64,000 nt of DNA, from NCBI GenBank assembly GCA_037043235.1, contig JAWRVZ010000055.1:1302001-1366000 (forward strand), given 5' to 3'. Below, in pieces: positions 61,791 through 64,000 of this stretch; positions within the stretch are counted from its first letter, which is position 1; the number at the start of each line of letters is the position of its first letter. The notes under the pieces are model-generated. The model searched no databases, was not told the origin of the DNA, and was given only the letters and a program-made list of their open reading frames with translations. Position numbers and translations under genes: made by a program. The DNA comes from Rhodeus uyekii (taxonomy: Eukaryota > Chordata > Actinopteri > Cypriniformes > Acheilognathidae).

Positions 61791-64000
61791 CTAGCTCATC
61801 CAGGTGACTGAAGTCAGTACTATATGCTTTATTAATAATGTTTTGCTATCGGTGAGCTAATTCAAATATTAAAACTCAAATCAATATTTTATGTAGTTAT
61901 TTAACTATCTGAGCATTGCAGACCTGCTCGTCTTATTTCGTACAAATGCAGCTCAAATTTGATCCATTTTGTACACTGTCATGGATTATAAAATGACAAA
62001 TGGGTTGATTTTAAAACGGTTTAATCTGAAATTAATATCTCATCTCTATAATTAATGTGAAAATGCTGTGTAATAACTTGCCGCTTACTAGCAACCGCTC
62101 GCTCGGTGGAGTCTTTGCTTTTAAAGAGCAATTAAATATTTCAAGTCGCGTTTCGTGTTAAATTTACTTGTGTGGCATAATGTACACTTATAGCTGGTTG
62201 TTATTGCATAATAAACATTTTCAAACTGATCATCCTGTAAGTCTTGATCATCCTGTTGGGTTTATTTTGTGATGATAACCGGTTATCCCTTCTCTCTCTC
62301 GTGATATGCATGCAACCCTCTATGGACTCATTGAAGTGTTAGTAAATATTTTTCTAAAAAATAATTTAAATCTCCAGACTTTCCAAATGGAATGCAAGAA
62401 CAATTTTTTTTTTTTAGCTGGATTAAAAATTATACATTTAAAACACCATTTAAAGTGGAGAAAACTGTCTTCTAATAAAACAAAATAATCAAATTACAAG
62501 CAATTCGAGCCACTTGAAATATCACAAACACTAGAATTAAATTAAAATATCAAATTGAATAGTGCATTTCAGATTTTACTTATAGATCTAATATAACACT
62601 GCGTAGTCTTCGCTGTATAAAAAAAAATGTAGATGAATCCTTATTAAAGATTGAAAAATGTAATCAGTCAAGAGCTCAAGAGCTTCTTTTTTTGCATTTG
62701 TTGCGTTGTTTAATTAACATTCAAAACAGGCAGCAGGACTAATAGGCTGCTGTTATTTTAAGATGCATGTTTCCAACGTAATAATACTATCACACATGCA
62801 TTTTCTTTGTCCAGAGTTTACGTTCAGTTAAGGTGTCAAAGAGCTTAATTCAGTCTTCACATGCTGTCTGTTCCAGGTTTTTGGCCGTTAAATGTGTAAC
62901 TTATCTCATAATGCACGAGTTATCTTTCATGTCTTACGCTTGAATGTGCAAATCGGCAAGGCGTAATGCGTGCAAATGATAAACTTTCATGGCAACTGTG
63001 CTGGTCCGATCGGTCTGTCAATGCGCCCTACATGTGTTCTTTCCCACTGCGTCTGTGAGGGAAAGCCACGGTTTCAGGAGACAATTCAATTATGCACTAA
63101 ACTTTTTAAAGGCAAACACCATTAAAGGCAAATGTAATCGTACGATTTACTAACTATTAACTGCCGCTAACTTTGTTGCCTCGTGAAATTTGCAGATGCG
63201 AATGTGAAATGATTTAATCGCATTTTAGCTTTGACATGTAGAGAGGTTTCATTTTGTTCTGTGAAGGATTTGTGCTTTTATATTTTAAACAGCTGCACAA
63301 ATATGTATTCAGTGTGAGTGAGCATTCAATCAGCCAGCTGTTTCTCTCTGAATGTCATGTTGAGTGAGCCATTTTCTGTACTGCTGCTTTAAATTGAAAG
63401 AGATGGGTGCATGCTAGAACCATTTTGTCATCCGCTGTAAAATTATTTTGGCGGTAACATTGTTCAGTCTCTATGAAGTGTCCATTGTGATGTCATGATC
63501 TTTTTTTCAGCGCTGACTATTTGTGTCCTTGGTTAATTTGTGAAAAACCGCATGCTTTAAACATTTAGAGGTGTAGGCTGGATGGATCGATTATGTGACT
63601 GTGCACAAATCCTTGTATAACTGCCCGATTATGTGAGTCACCGGGATGTGCTTTGTATACGCTACAAAATTTCTTGCCTGAAGCAAGCCATGTGAAATTT
63701 ATATTTAAAACCTAGCAACTGCTTGACTACAACTGCAGGGCTGCCTCTGGGTCTTTTATCTTCCCTTTCTTAATGTCCCATGCACATATACATCACTTCT
63801 GAGATGGCCATTTTGACCTCGAAGATGTCTGTCTAAAGAGACTGCAATATTTCTGCTTTCCAGATGCATCATATGCTCTTTCTTTCATCTGCTCCTGCTA
63901 AACTCTCCGAACAGCGCGCCATGCAGCCGGTCTAAAAGGGCACGTTTGAATAATACCACAGGCCTGCGTTGTGTGAGACGACAGTCTGTTTAGGACCTGC
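61791..64000 (+). other. PP1 gene intron 1, continued past window end
   Basis: No exon encoding the next conserved PP1 segment was seen, so the intron exceeds 5.8 kb. No repeat with clear termini. Confidence 0.5.

Overview
This window is nuclear DNA of a teleost fish. It is most probably a cyprinid or close relative, judged from several high-copy DNA-transposon families that I associate with cyprinid genomes (a terminal motif like TTAAAGGG-TAGTTCACCC, and one like AAGTTTGGGGTC), short GT-AG introns, and six recognisable vertebrate genes. There is no prokaryotic, viral or operon-like content. I found no undescribed multi-gene system. The interest lies in a glycine-rich elastin-type gene, a tandem perforin pair, a non-canonical intron, a long perfect hairpin and a nested set of transposons.

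Layout, left to right. (1) 34-1007 is a complete non-autonomous hAT element with an 8-bp target duplication. (2) 2492-9364 (+) is the 3' part of an elastin/calymmin-type extracellular-matrix gene: 16 small exons, every intron in phase 1, and two possible last exons. (3) 10024-12554 and 14316-16634 (both -) are two tandem perforin-1 paralogues with matching exon structure, each with a TATA-containing promoter and an untranslated first exon. (4) 17.3-22.7 kb is intergenic and holds a decayed Tc1 element and MITE-like repeats. (5) 22746-32499 (+) is paqr4 in three exons; its 7.9-kb first intron carries a MITE, a hAT end, a LINE tail, a large AT/GA microsatellite and a nearly full-length Tc1-type element. 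(6) 32.5-38.1 kb has no gene I recognise but contains two perfect GGTCAnnnTGACC palindromes. (7) 38100-46017 (+) is coro1a, with an upstream untranslated exon and ten coding exons. (8) 46903-48382 (-) is a two-exon claudin, convergent with coro1a. (9) 48.4-57.5 kb is repeat-rich, with an old MITE split by a decayed BEL/Pao-like LTR retroelement that is itself split by a Tc1 deletion derivative. (10) 57.5-58.165 kb (+) is the promoter, 5' UTR and first coding exon of a protein phosphatase 1 catalytic subunit gene, whose first intron runs past the window end.

The genes are independent transcription units. Perforin (killer-cell granules) and coronin-1A (leukocyte actin regulation) are both immune-cell genes. 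In mammals PAQR4 lies near CLDN6 and CLDN9, so part of the paqr4-claudin linkage appears to be ancestral.
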